Below, piece after piece: positions 9,632-18,756 of a DNA stretch of 64,000 bases. Each line of letters opens with the position of its first letter. Positions within the stretch are counted from its first letter, which is position 1. The DNA lies in NCBI GenBank assembly GCA_015065725.1, contig SVPV01000007.1:1-64000 (forward strand), in the 5' to 3' direction. The notes below the pieces were generated by a model, which saw only the letters and a list, made by a program, of their open reading frames with translations, was not told the origin of the DNA and did not search any database. A program made the position numbers and the translations under genes. The stretch comes from Oscillospiraceae bacterium. Its GTDB lineage: Bacteria > Bacillota > Clostridia > Oscillospirales > Acutalibacteraceae.

Positions 9632-10266
9632 TTAGTTTTAGCGGTATAGACTGTGCGGGAAAATCAACTCAAATAGATTTGATTGCGAAAAGTTTTAAAG
9701 ATAAAAATAAAAAAGTAAAGATTATTCATTCCAGAGGCGGATATACACCGCTATTGGAGGCTGTTAAAACTTTAATTCGCAAGGATAAGGGGCTTAATAT
9801 AGAGAAACAAGATGTTTACCGTGAGCAAATACATAAAAACTCTAAAAAAAGGAAAATACTTTTGTGGGTGTCTATTTTTGATATTGCTCTTTATTATGGT
9901 ATATATTTTCGCTTGGTTGAAATTTTTGGAACGAAAATCTTGGCTGACCGTTATTTTTGGGATTCTTATATTGATTTTAAACTTAAATATTCGGAATTTG
10001 ATTTTGAAAATTGGTTGGTTTGGAAGCTTGCAAAACTAATTTATTTAAAACCTAAAAAAGCAATAATTTATACTATTCCCACTGAATTATCAATGTATAG
10101 GTCTACTTTAAAGGATGAGCCTTGGCCCGAAAATGCCGAACAAAGAAAAATAAGAATAGAAAAATATATGGAAGAAATTGAAAATGGCAGATGGACTTCT
10201 ATTATTGATGCAACGCCTTCAATTGAAGAAGTTTTCGATAAAACTATGGAGTATATATTAAAATGA
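9619..10266 (+). CDS. Thymidylate-kinase-like P-loop protein
   Basis: P-loop FSGIDCAGKSTQIDLIAKSF; LADRYFWDSYIDFKLKY as in dTMP kinase-like folds. Confidence 0.75.
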   Translation: MLKVISFSGIDCAGKSTQIDLIAKSFKDKNKKVKIIHSRGGYTPLLEAVKTLIRKDKGLNIEKQDVYREQIHKNSKKRKILLWVSIFDIALYYGIYFRLVEIFGTKILADRYFWDSYIDFKLKYSEFDFENWLVWKLAKLIYLKPKKAIIYTIPTELSMYRSTLKDEPWPENAEQRKIRIEKYMEEIENGRWTSIIDATPSIEEVFDKTMEYILK

Positions 10267-11321
10267 AAATAACTTATATGAGGTTGTGCGAAGATTTCGA
10301 CCGCATAAATAAAGAAACATTAAATTCTTTTTATACCAATTCTGATAAAGAAACGGACTTATTTGTTTATCCCGAACTTAATGCGATTATCGTTAGAAAC
10401 CCATCAAAAAAAGTTAAAAAGTTTATATATACAGAATATTCCGTGTCGGGCTCTATATTTAAGCGTATTGCAGTTTGGTGCTATATTAGATTACTGCTTA
10501 ATTCTTTTGGGCTTTTAGCCAGTAGCAGAATAAGGCAAAAAGGAGATATAGGTTCAAGCGTACTTCTATATCCTTGCAATAAAAAATATAGAATTTTCGA
10601 TTTTGCTTCAAATACTGTTACAGTATTAACTAAAAGCGGTTTTCCAAATTCGGCTATAAAGGAAGAAATAGATTTTAGAAATAACCATAAAGTCGACTTT
10701 ATACTTCCTTTGAAAAATTTTAAAGAAAATCAATATACAGAGGAAATAATCGACGGTATGCCGCTGGCTAGAATAAAAAATGACAAAGAACAATATATAG
10801 AAACGGCAAACAAAATTTGGAGAGAATATGCTTCTAAATATGATAAAGAAATCTCTCCCAAAGAATACTGTGATATTATAAATAAGAGTTTATCAGAAAA
10901 ACTTGAAATTTTAAAAAGCAATATAGAAGACGGTGCAATAACAAAACTTCAAGATACAATAAAAGAACTTTGTTTAAAAATTATTTTGTTTGATTCTAGT
11001 ATTACCATAACTTTAAGTCATGGTGATTTGCAACCTGGAAATATATGGATAGAAAATATTACCGACAAGGTATATATTATCGATTGGGAAACCGCTAAAT
11101 TGAGAAGTGTTTGGTATGATGAGTTTCTGTTGTATGAGGGTTTGCGAATGCCGGGAGGTTTAAATAAGCTTTTTGAATTAAAACCAAGTCTTCGTAAATA
11201 TGTGGTGATTTTAGAAGAATTGTTGTATAGATTAGATGATGCTTGTTGTTTGCCAAATGATATAAGGGGGAAAACTCTTGATGGAATCTCAAATGATTTC
11301 GATGTTTCAAATATTAAATGA
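10263..11321 (+). CDS. Phosphotransferase (APH/choline-kinase-like fold) protein
   Basis: LSHGDLQPGNIWIENITDKVYIIDWETAKLRSVWYDEF matches HGDxxxxN...IDWE of the APH superfamily. Confidence 0.7.
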   Translation: MKITYMRLCEDFDRINKETLNSFYTNSDKETDLFVYPELNAIIVRNPSKKVKKFIYTEYSVSGSIFKRIAVWCYIRLLLNSFGLLASSRIRQKGDIGSSVLLYPCNKKYRIFDFASNTVTVLTKSGFPNSAIKEEIDFRNNHKVDFILPLKNFKENQYTEEIIDGMPLARIKNDKEQYIETANKIWREYASKYDKEISPKEYCDIINKSLSEKLEILKSNIEDGAITKLQDTIKELCLKIILFDSSITITLSHGDLQPGNIWIENITDKVYIIDWETAKLRSVWYDEFLLYEGLRMPGGLNKLFELKPSLRKYVVILEELLYRLDDACCLPNDIRGKTLDGISNDFDVSNIK

Positions 11322-12471
11322 TCCACTGGTTGATTTAATGTTATCTTTGAGTGCAGAAAATCGCAAAAATAGGGAAGAACTGTTAAACAAATTAAAGAAT
11401 ATTGATGTTTTACAACTTTTCGAACTGTGTGTCGAGCATGAACTTGACGGCATAGTCGCTTCGCATATTATGGAGGATGATTTAATCGAACTTCCTGAAA
11501 TTTGGCTAGAGGCATATAACAAACAAAAAGAGTGTCAGACCTTTTTGAAACAGAAAGCCATAGAAGTATGCGGTAAAATGCACGAAAACGGCATAAAAAT
11601 GGTTATTCTAAAAAACGGCGGAATTATGCTTGATTTAATTGAGGACCCTGCGGCATGCCCGATGGAAGATGTTGATTCTTTGGTGCGTAAAGATGATTTT
11701 TATAAAGCACATGAGATTTTGTTATCCCAAGGCTTTAATTTTAAGTTCCGTAGTGAATTTGAGTTTGAGCATTTAGAAGAAGCGTTCAAAGATGGTGCAA
11801 CTGAATATTATTTAACTATGCCTAATAGCGAAAAAATATGGTTTGAATTGGCTTGGCGGGCTGTTGCAGGAAGATGGATACGTCCGGATTTAGAACCTGA
11901 TACTGATTTGTTTATAGAAAATTCTCATACGGCGAAAGGAACGTTTGCAGGTGTTTTATCCCCAGAAGATAATCTTTTGCAAGTTTGTATTCATACCGCA
12001 AAGCATTCTTATGTTAGAGCACCTGGTTTAAGACTTCATTTGGATGTTGATAGAATAGTATCGCATTGCGAAATTGATTGGGATTTATTTTTAGAGAAGG
12101 TAAAACAATCGCACACAAAATCGGCCATTTATTTATCATTGTGGATTCCGACTTGTTTGTTTGATACTCAAATTCCGCAATATGTATTAGAAGCGTTAAG
12201 GCCCAAAAAAAGAAAACTTATGGTTTTGTGCAAAGGATTATCAAATACGGGCTTGTTGCACCCGAAACAAAAGAAGTTTTCAAAATTAGCCTTTCTTCGT
12301 TTTCAAACCGCAATTTATGATTCATATAAAGATGTGATTAAAGTTATATATCCAAGTTCAAAATGGATGAAGGAGCGTTATGGATATAAATCTTCATTTT
12401 TAACCCTTAAATATATTTTGGTAAGAACTTTGGATTTAGTAGGGATAAGAAAAAAGAAAGCGAGTAAATAA
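11281..12471 (+). CDS. Nucleotidyltransferase-fold family protein (PF14907-like)
   Basis: KMVILKNGGIMLDLIEDPAACPMEDVDSLVRKDDFYKAHEILLSQGF with a DxD in the NTase position; IHTAKH...LRLHLDVDRI. Confidence 0.65.
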   Translation: MESQMISMFQILNDPLVDLMLSLSAENRKNREELLNKLKNIDVLQLFELCVEHELDGIVASHIMEDDLIELPEIWLEAYNKQKECQTFLKQKAIEVCGKMHENGIKMVILKNGGIMLDLIEDPAACPMEDVDSLVRKDDFYKAHEILLSQGFNFKFRSEFEFEHLEEAFKDGATEYYLTMPNSEKIWFELAWRAVAGRWIRPDLEPDTDLFIENSHTAKGTFAGVLSPEDNLLQVCIHTAKHSYVRAPGLRLHLDVDRIVSHCEIDWDLFLEKVKQSHTKSAIYLSLWIPTCLFDTQIPQYVLEALRPKKRKLMVLCKGLSNTGLLHPKQKKFSKLAFLRFQTAIYDSYKDVIKVIYPSSKWMKERYGYKSSFLTLKYILVRTLDLVGIRKKKASK

Positions 12472-12472
12472 A

Positions 12473-12553
12473 ATGCGATATTTATTTTTCGGTTTGTTGT
12501 TTGAGCCGAAATATGAGCAAAAAATGTTGGCACTTTCAAATTCAAATATTTAA
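12473..12553 (+). pseudogene. Possible N-terminal remnant of a glycosyltransferase
   Basis: 26-aa ORF MRYLFFGLLFEPKYEQKMLALSNSNI* immediately after the preceding gene; resembles the beta1/alpha1 start of GT4 proteins but stops at once. Confidence 0.3.
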
Positions 12554-12633
12554 TATTATCTAGCGACTTAAGTGTTTGGATGTCGCCTTGTATAGAAAAA
12601 TGATATTATATATAATTTAAGTGAGTAAAGCAA

Positions 12634-13908
12634 ATGAAAAAACATATTGTTGTAATGCTAGGGGGATATTATCCAGTGATTTCTCCCGGAAGTATGATAC
12701 TAGATAGGTTAATCGATATTTGGAAAAAAGAATATGATGTCACTATAATTTCTACAAGGAATGTTTTTGGATTGAAAAAGATAGAAACTATTGATGGGAT
12801 TAATATTCATAGAGTTTATGATTTTAACAGGCTGATTCATAACGAATTAGAAAATAAAATTAAGAACACTACGGGACTATATAAGCATTTTTTTAAAGCT
12901 TGTCTTAGAATTAAACAGGTTCTTTTTTATATTTACCGTGTTTTTCGTTTAGAAAGTATAGATAATAATTATGTAAATAGGTTAAAAAAAGAAATTAAAA
13001 ATATAAATAACAATAGAAAGATAGATATACTTATTTCAACAGTTGACCCACATGAAAACAGTGCGGCGGCATATTTATACGCTAAAAAAAATAATGTTAA
13101 ATGGTTTATTTATCAGTTGGATAGATTTGCAAACGCCAATAGTCTTTACGAAACGGAACTCACTAAAAAGGTGAAGATGAGTAGGCATTACAAACGGGAA
13201 TGTTCTTATCTTGAAAAATGTGAAAAATTGTTTGTGTTAAAACCTATTATGGAACATTACCGAGAGCATTGTTTTAACGAGTATTTACAAAAAATCATTG
13301 TAACAGACCATCCGTTGTTATGCAAGCCAGCTATAGATGTGGTTGGTAGTGGTATGATGGATAGTATTCGTTTTATATATGCAGGATCGCTTGATAAAAA
13401 GTTAAGGAATCCTACAAATATTCTAAAAATTTTTTCCATTGTGTATAAAAAAACATCTTTAAAACTTGATTTTTTTTCTTTTGGAAATTGTTCGGATATT
13501 CTTGAGGAATACCATAATACAAATCCAACAGTGATAGAAAACCATAATAGGATTTCAAGAGAAGGTCTAGTTAATGAAATTTGCCGTAGCGATGTTATAG
13601 TAAGCATTGGTAACAATTCGGATAACGAGGTTCCAAGTAAAACGTTTGATTATCTCTCTTATGGATTGCCAATAGTTCACTTTTATTCAAATCCCAAAGA
13701 TCCCGTGTTAGAGTATATGAAGATTTATCCTATGGCTATATGTTTATATATGGGTGATGAATCTACTGATTCAAATGTTAAGAAATTGATTGATTTTTGC
13801 AGTAGCATAAACAAAAGAAAATTAGATTTTAAAGAGGTAGAAGCACTTTATCCTATGTGCACACCAGAATTTGTTTCGAAAATGTTTACAGAGGAGTTTA
13901 ATAAATGA
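12634..13908 (+). CDS. Glycosyltransferase (GT4-like)
   Basis: GGYYPVISPGSMILDRLIDIWKKEYDVTIIST; RFIYAGSLDKKLRNPTNILKIF; SDNEVPSKTFDYLSYGLPIVHFYSNPKDP. Confidence 0.78.
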   Translation: MKKHIVVMLGGYYPVISPGSMILDRLIDIWKKEYDVTIISTRNVFGLKKIETIDGINIHRVYDFNRLIHNELENKIKNTTGLYKHFFKACLRIKQVLFYIYRVFRLESIDNNYVNRLKKEIKNINNNRKIDILISTVDPHENSAAAYLYAKKNNVKWFIYQLDRFANANSLYETELTKKVKMSRHYKRECSYLEKCEKLFVLKPIMEHYREHCFNEYLQKIIVTDHPLLCKPAIDVVGSGMMDSIRFIYAGSLDKKLRNPTNILKIFSIVYKKTSLKLDFFSFGNCSDILEEYHNTNPTVIENHNRISREGLVNEICRSDVIVSIGNNSDNEVPSKTFDYLSYGLPIVHFYSNPKDPVLEYMKIYPMAICLYMGDESTDSNVKKLIDFCSSINKRKLDFKEVEALYPMCTPEFVSKMFTEEFNK

Positions 13909-15146
13909 AAAAAAACAGTGTGCTTGTGGCACACCCAATGCAACAACATTCATTTAAGCTTTGCCATGCTCTTGAAAAGCAAGGTCTATTAAACAAATAT
14001 TTCACTACTATTTTTATTAAAGAAAAAAGTGTTTTTTGGAAGTTGTTTGGAAAAATCACCGCAGGAAAGTTCGAGAATGCCATTAGCAAGAAACGTTGTC
14101 CGGAAATTGAGAAAAAAGCAAATGTTATTTGTGGGATTAGCGGTTTGATTTTTGCATTTTTATCTAAAGTAAATTATCCTCTTGCGTGCAAATATTATTT
14201 TATACTTACAAAGTTGTTTGGCAAAAAGATTGCTAAATATGTTATAAAACATAACGATGTAGAAGCGGTTGTGATGTATGATTTTACGGCAGTTTCTTGT
14301 TTTGAAATATTGAAAAAGAAGAGGCCAAATGTTGTTAGGGTGTTAGATATGTCAAGTATTCCCGCACAATCAATTAAAGCAATTTTGGACAAGGAAGAAG
14401 TTAATGGTTTTGGGAAATATCACCTTAATAAGCGTAAGAGTTATAGCAATGAAATAGTGGCATATTATTCGAAGGAAATAGAATTTGTTGATTATTTTTT
14501 GGTTCCAAGCAATTATGTGTTGAATACACTTGTGTCACTTGGTGTAGATAAAGAAAAATGTTTTGTTGCACCGTATGGCGTTAACACAAAAGATTTTGTT
14601 TATAATCGCGAGAATAGTGAGATTGAACAATTTGAGTTTGTTTTTACAGGTCGTATTGAGGCAGCCAAAGGTGTATTTTATATGCTTGATGGTTTGAATA
14701 AACTATGGCAAGAAAGGCAAGACTTTAGGTTGCATTTATTTGGAGCATTATGTTTTGATAAGCGGGATTTAATAAAATATAATGATTTTTGCGAGTTTCA
14801 CGGTTATACTGATAAACATACGCTAATCCAATATTACAATAAATCGCATTGTTTTATATTGCCGTCTTTGTGGGAAGGTATGAACCTTAGTGCACTTGAA
14901 GCACTTTCTTGTGGACTTCCATGTATACTTTCTGCCAATACGGGTGCATCTGAATATATTAATGATGGTATTAATGGTTTTGTTATTAAACCTTTTTGTT
15001 GTGAATCGGTTTACGATAAGGCCAAATGGTTTTTAGAAAACAAGAATCTATGGCAAAAAATGTCGAATAATTCGCGCAGTGCAATTCCTGGCACTTGGGA
15101 AGATTACAATAATCGTATAGCACAAGTATTCAATTCAATCGGGTGA
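13905..15146 (+). CDS. Glycosyltransferase family 4
   Basis: FVAPYGVNTKDFVYN; FVFTGRIEAAKGVFYMLDGLNKL; FILPSLWEGMNLSALEALSCGLPCILSANTGASEYI. Confidence 0.88.
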   Translation: MKKNSVLVAHPMQQHSFKLCHALEKQGLLNKYFTTIFIKEKSVFWKLFGKITAGKFENAISKKRCPEIEKKANVICGISGLIFAFLSKVNYPLACKYYFILTKLFGKKIAKYVIKHNDVEAVVMYDFTAVSCFEILKKKRPNVVRVLDMSSIPAQSIKAILDKEEVNGFGKYHLNKRKSYSNEIVAYYSKEIEFVDYFLVPSNYVLNTLVSLGVDKEKCFVAPYGVNTKDFVYNRENSEIEQFEFVFTGRIEAAKGVFYMLDGLNKLWQERQDFRLHLFGALCFDKRDLIKYNDFCEFHGYTDKHTLIQYYNKSHCFILPSLWEGMNLSALEALSCGLPCILSANTGASEYINDGINGFVIKPFCCESVYDKAKWFLENKNLWQKMSNNSRSAIPGTWEDYNNRIAQVFNSIG

Positions 15147-15150
15147 AGAT

Positions 15151-16350
15151 ATGAAAATATTATTTGTAAATATTGGTAATGCCGGAAGCACAGGTAAAAT
15201 AATACAGGGAATATCAGCCGCTGCTGAAAGCAAGGGATTTGAGGTCCTGTGTGCGTATCCAGATAATAAAGTTAATCCACCAATGAGGGAACATGATTAC
15301 ATTATTGAATCTGTCACTCAAAAATTGATAACCAGAGAACTTACATACATAACAGGATTAGAGGGCGGATTATCTTTTGTACCAACTATTCGATTAATAA
15401 AAAAAATCAAAGAATTTAAGCCGGATATTATCCATTTGCATAATCTGCACGGTTGGTATTTAAACTTAAATATGTTATTTAAGTTTATAAGTGAAAATGA
15501 TATTAAAATTATATGGACTTTTCACGATTGTTGGCCTTTTACAGGTCATTGTACTCATTTTCAAAAAACAAATTGTAAAAAATGGATAACGGGTTGTCAT
15601 TCGTGTGAGCAACATTTAGACACACCGAAAAGTTATTTGGATAATTCAAAAAGGATGTATAAATTAAAGAAAAAATTGTTTTTATCACCTAAAAACCTAA
15701 CTATTGTCACACCTTCTAATTGGCTTGCAAATTTGGTAAGGCAATCCTTTTTTAAGGATGTAGATATTCGTGTTATACATAATGGAATAGATAGAAGTAT
15801 TTTCAAACCAACTGAATCTAATTTCAGACAAAGATATAGTCTGGAAAACAAAAAAATTATTCTTGGTGTTTCTTCAGTTTGGGGAGAAAAAAAGGGGTTA
15901 GATATATTTATTAGATTGGCAAACGACCTAGATGATAATTATAAAATCGTTTTAGTTGGAACAGATGATAGAGTGGATTCTATTTTGCCTAAAAATATTA
16001 TTTCTATTCATAGAACAAACAATCAAATTGAATTAGCAGAGATTTATTCTGCAGCAGATGTTTTTGTAAATCCGACAAGGGAAGATACTTTCCCAACAGT
16101 TAATATTGAAGCATTGTCTTGTGGTTGTCCTGTTATTACATTTGATGTTTGCGGATGTACAGAAATCCCTGATAATACAAGTGGTATTGTTGTGCCAAAA
16201 GATGATTATAAGTCTATTTTAATGAATATTGAATTAGTGTGTCAGCAAGGGTTTATAGATAAAAAGTCTTGTGTTGAAAGAGCAAAACTTTTTGATCAAA
16301 AACAAAAAACAGAAGATTATATTAACCTCTATTATTCAAGTTGTGTTTAG
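15151..16350 (+). CDS. Glycosyltransferase family 4 with Cys-rich insert, paralogous to 8438-9631
   Basis: DIIHLHNLHGWYLNLNMLFKFI; TFHDCWPFTGHCTHFQKTNCKKWITGCHSCEQ; EIYSAADVFVNPTREDTFPTVNIEALSCGCPVITF. Confidence 0.9.
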   Translation: MKILFVNIGNAGSTGKIIQGISAAAESKGFEVLCAYPDNKVNPPMREHDYIIESVTQKLITRELTYITGLEGGLSFVPTIRLIKKIKEFKPDIIHLHNLHGWYLNLNMLFKFISENDIKIIWTFHDCWPFTGHCTHFQKTNCKKWITGCHSCEQHLDTPKSYLDNSKRMYKLKKKLFLSPKNLTIVTPSNWLANLVRQSFFKDVDIRVIHNGIDRSIFKPTESNFRQRYSLENKKIILGVSSVWGEKKGLDIFIRLANDLDDNYKIVLVGTDDRVDSILPKNIISIHRTNNQIELAEIYSAADVFVNPTREDTFPTVNIEALSCGCPVITFDVCGCTEIPDNTSGIVVPKDDYKSILMNIELVCQQGFIDKKSCVERAKLFDQKQKTEDYINLYYSSCV

Positions 16351-16366
16351 AAGCAAGGGAGAAATA

Positions 16367-17575
16367 ATGAACAACGAAAAAACAAGCAATATTTTATTCT
16401 ATATTCCAATTTTGTATTTCTTTTTAAAAATCGGTCTAGTATTTATAAAAGAGAACAACCTTTTTTCTATACCTGCGACATTGATTGTTGGTATAATTTT
16501 TATTTTTCTTTATTTATGTAAAAAAAAGACAATTGTGTTTGACAAAAGTTTTTTTTCTTTTTTGTTTTATTCAATTTTTATTTCTCTAGTATATATTGCA
16601 ACTACAAATAGCAACTATAAGTTAACAGTAAAGAGTTATCTTTGCCAAATTTTTATATCCTTTGTTGCTTTTGTAATATATAAATTTTTAAGTGAAGAAA
16701 ACAGTTTAAACAAGGCTAGACTCGCAAAAATATTATTATTAATTATTTTAGTCAGTGCTGTGTATACGGCGTATGTTGCAACAACATCTGATAATTTACA
16801 TATAATAAGAGATGCTGCGTCTGGGCGAGTGGATGATAACTATGCAACATATGGTGGATTTAGTTTTATTTATGGTTTGGTTGTAGTTTATACAATAACA
16901 TTAGCTTATTTACGACAAAGTTCCGCAACTATAAAAAACTCAACAAAAATTTTTTTAATAGGATTTCTAATTATCATTGCATATACTATCATTATTTCCG
17001 CCTATACAACAGCTTTTATTATCGTTTTTGCCGGCACTGTTATTCAAGTTTTTAAAAAAACAAGCGTGAAATTTTTGATTTTGTTTTTAGCGGCTTTAGT
17101 AATTTTATTTTTGCCCGAGTTATTGGTTTCAATAATTAAAGCCATGGATTTTCTACCTAAAATAACTTCGGAAAGAATTATTTCAATACTTTTGTCAAAA
17201 GAAACAACGGGTGAATTTCAATTTATTAGTATTTCGGGACGTTTAGATAAACTATACAACGATTGGCAAATAATTAAAGAAAATCCATTCCTAGGCGGAT
17301 ACATAAACAACACGATGATTAGATTCGGTGATCATACTCAATGGATAGGTAATTTGGCAAGATATGGTATTTTTGCTGAAATGTTGTTGTGGTCTACTTT
17401 TATAGGTATATATAAACAGGCTGGAAACGATGAGACATTGTCATCTATTTCGAAAAAATGTTTTAAAAGTGGACTGATTGTTTGCCTTATTATAGGTTTT
17501 TTCAACCCTATTGAACTTACATTTGTTTTAACTCCTGTGTTTTTGTTGAGTCCTATTATTGATGAAATTAGGTGA
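16367..17575 (+). CDS. O-antigen/polysaccharide polymerase-like membrane protein (Wzy-like)
   Basis: Multi-TM protein between glycosyltransferases; SGRLDKLYNDWQIIKENPFLGGYINN resembles the Wzy/ligase large-loop region. ATG at 16367 with GGGAG upstream. Confidence 0.7.
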   Translation: MNNEKTSNILFYIPILYFFLKIGLVFIKENNLFSIPATLIVGIIFIFLYLCKKKTIVFDKSFFSFLFYSIFISLVYIATTNSNYKLTVKSYLCQIFISFVAFVIYKFLSEENSLNKARLAKILLLIILVSAVYTAYVATTSDNLHIIRDAASGRVDDNYATYGGFSFIYGLVVVYTITLAYLRQSSATIKNSTKIFLIGFLIIIAYTIIISAYTTAFIIVFAGTVIQVFKKTSVKFLILFLAALVILFLPELLVSIIKAMDFLPKITSERIISILLSKETTGEFQFISISGRLDKLYNDWQIIKENPFLGGYINNTMIRFGDHTQWIGNLARYGIFAEMLLWSTFIGIYKQAGNDETLSSISKKCFKSGLIVCLIIGFFNPIELTFVLTPVFLLSPIIDEIR

Positions 17576-18756
17576 TTGAAGTGAATATTGTTTTTGTTTC
17601 TAATTTTTTAAATCATCATCAACTCCCTTTGTGTCAGGCTTTTATTAATGCGGGGGTGGATTTTTCTTTTGTTGCGACTAAACCTTTGACCAAAGAACGT
17701 ATAAATCTTGGCTATGAAAATATGAACGAGGTATACGGATTTGTTATAAAAGCCTACGAAAACCATGATAATTATAATAAAGGGCTGAAAGTATGTTTAG
17801 ATGCTGATGTTGTTATACTAGGTAGTGCACCAATTGAATTTGTAAAACAAAGAATTAAAACCGGAAAGTTAACCTTTATATATACTGAAAGGATTTACAA
17901 AGACAAAGTTAGACCTTATAAATTGCCGTTCCATTTTTTAAGATTTATGAAAAAAGGTTATCGAAAAAACAATGTACATTTGTTATGTGCAAGTGCTTTT
18001 ACAGCGGCGGATTTTGCTAAGACTTTTACTTTTTTAAATAAAGCATATAAATGGGGGTATTTCACAGAAATTAAAAAATATGATGATATTAATTTTTTAA
18101 TTGAAGCAAAGAAGAAGTTGTCGCTTTTATGGGTGGGTAGATTAATTGATTGGAAACACCCTGAACTTCCGATTGAGATAGCTTCACGTTTAAAAAGTGA
18201 TGGATATAAATTTAACATTAATATAATAGGCGTCGGTCCTATGGAGGATGATATAAGGGCCAGTATTGAAAACAAGCAACTTGAAGGTTATGTTAGACTT
18301 TTAGGTTCTATGTCACCGCAAGCGGTTCGAGAACATATGGAAGGCTCTGAAGTATTTCTTTTTACATCGAACAGAAAAGAGGGATGGGGTGCCGTTCTTA
18401 ATGAAGCTATGAATTCTTCTTGTGGTGTTGTAGCTAGTAGTGCAATCGGCTCTGTGCCGTTTTTAATAAAAGATGGAGAAAATGGATTGATTTATGAAGA
18501 TGGTAATATAGATGATTTGTATAAAAAAGTCAAATTTTTACTTGACAATACAAAAGTAAGAGAGCAATTAGGACTGTATGCATATAAAACAATGGTAGAG
18601 CAATGGAATGCAGATAATGCGGCAGAGAGATTAATTGAATTATCAAAGTCTATAATTGCTGGCAATAAAAAAGATAATGTTTTTAGCGAGGGCGTATGTA
18701 GTAAAGCTCCGTTAATTAGAGATAATCGGTATAGGAGGACAAAAAGTCAATTTTGA
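17572..18756 (+). CDS. Glycosyltransferase family 4
   Basis: LLWVGRLIDWKHPELPIEIASRLKSDGYKFNINIIGVGPMEDDI; VFLFTSNRKEGWGAVLNEAMNSSCGVVASSAIGSVPFLIKDGENG. Confidence 0.88.
   Translation: MIEVNIVFVSNFLNHHQLPLCQAFINAGVDFSFVATKPLTKERINLGYENMNEVYGFVIKAYENHDNYNKGLKVCLDADVVILGSAPIEFVKQRIKTGKLTFIYTERIYKDKVRPYKLPFHFLRFMKKGYRKNNVHLLCASAFTAADFAKTFTFLNKAYKWGYFTEIKKYDDINFLIEAKKKLSLLWVGRLIDWKHPELPIEIASRLKSDGYKFNINIIGVGPMEDDIRASIENKQLEGYVRLLGSMSPQAVREHMEGSEVFLFTSNRKEGWGAVLNEAMNSSCGVVASSAIGSVPFLIKDGENGLIYEDGNIDDLYKKVKFLLDNTKVREQLGLYAYKTMVEQWNADNAAERLIELSKSIIAGNKKDNVFSEGVCSKAPLIRDNRYRRTKSQF

Noticed and set aside
13257-13616. 119-aa minus-strand ORF in a glycosyltransferase gene
   Set aside because: Antisense shadow; host ORF has GT motifs and operon context.
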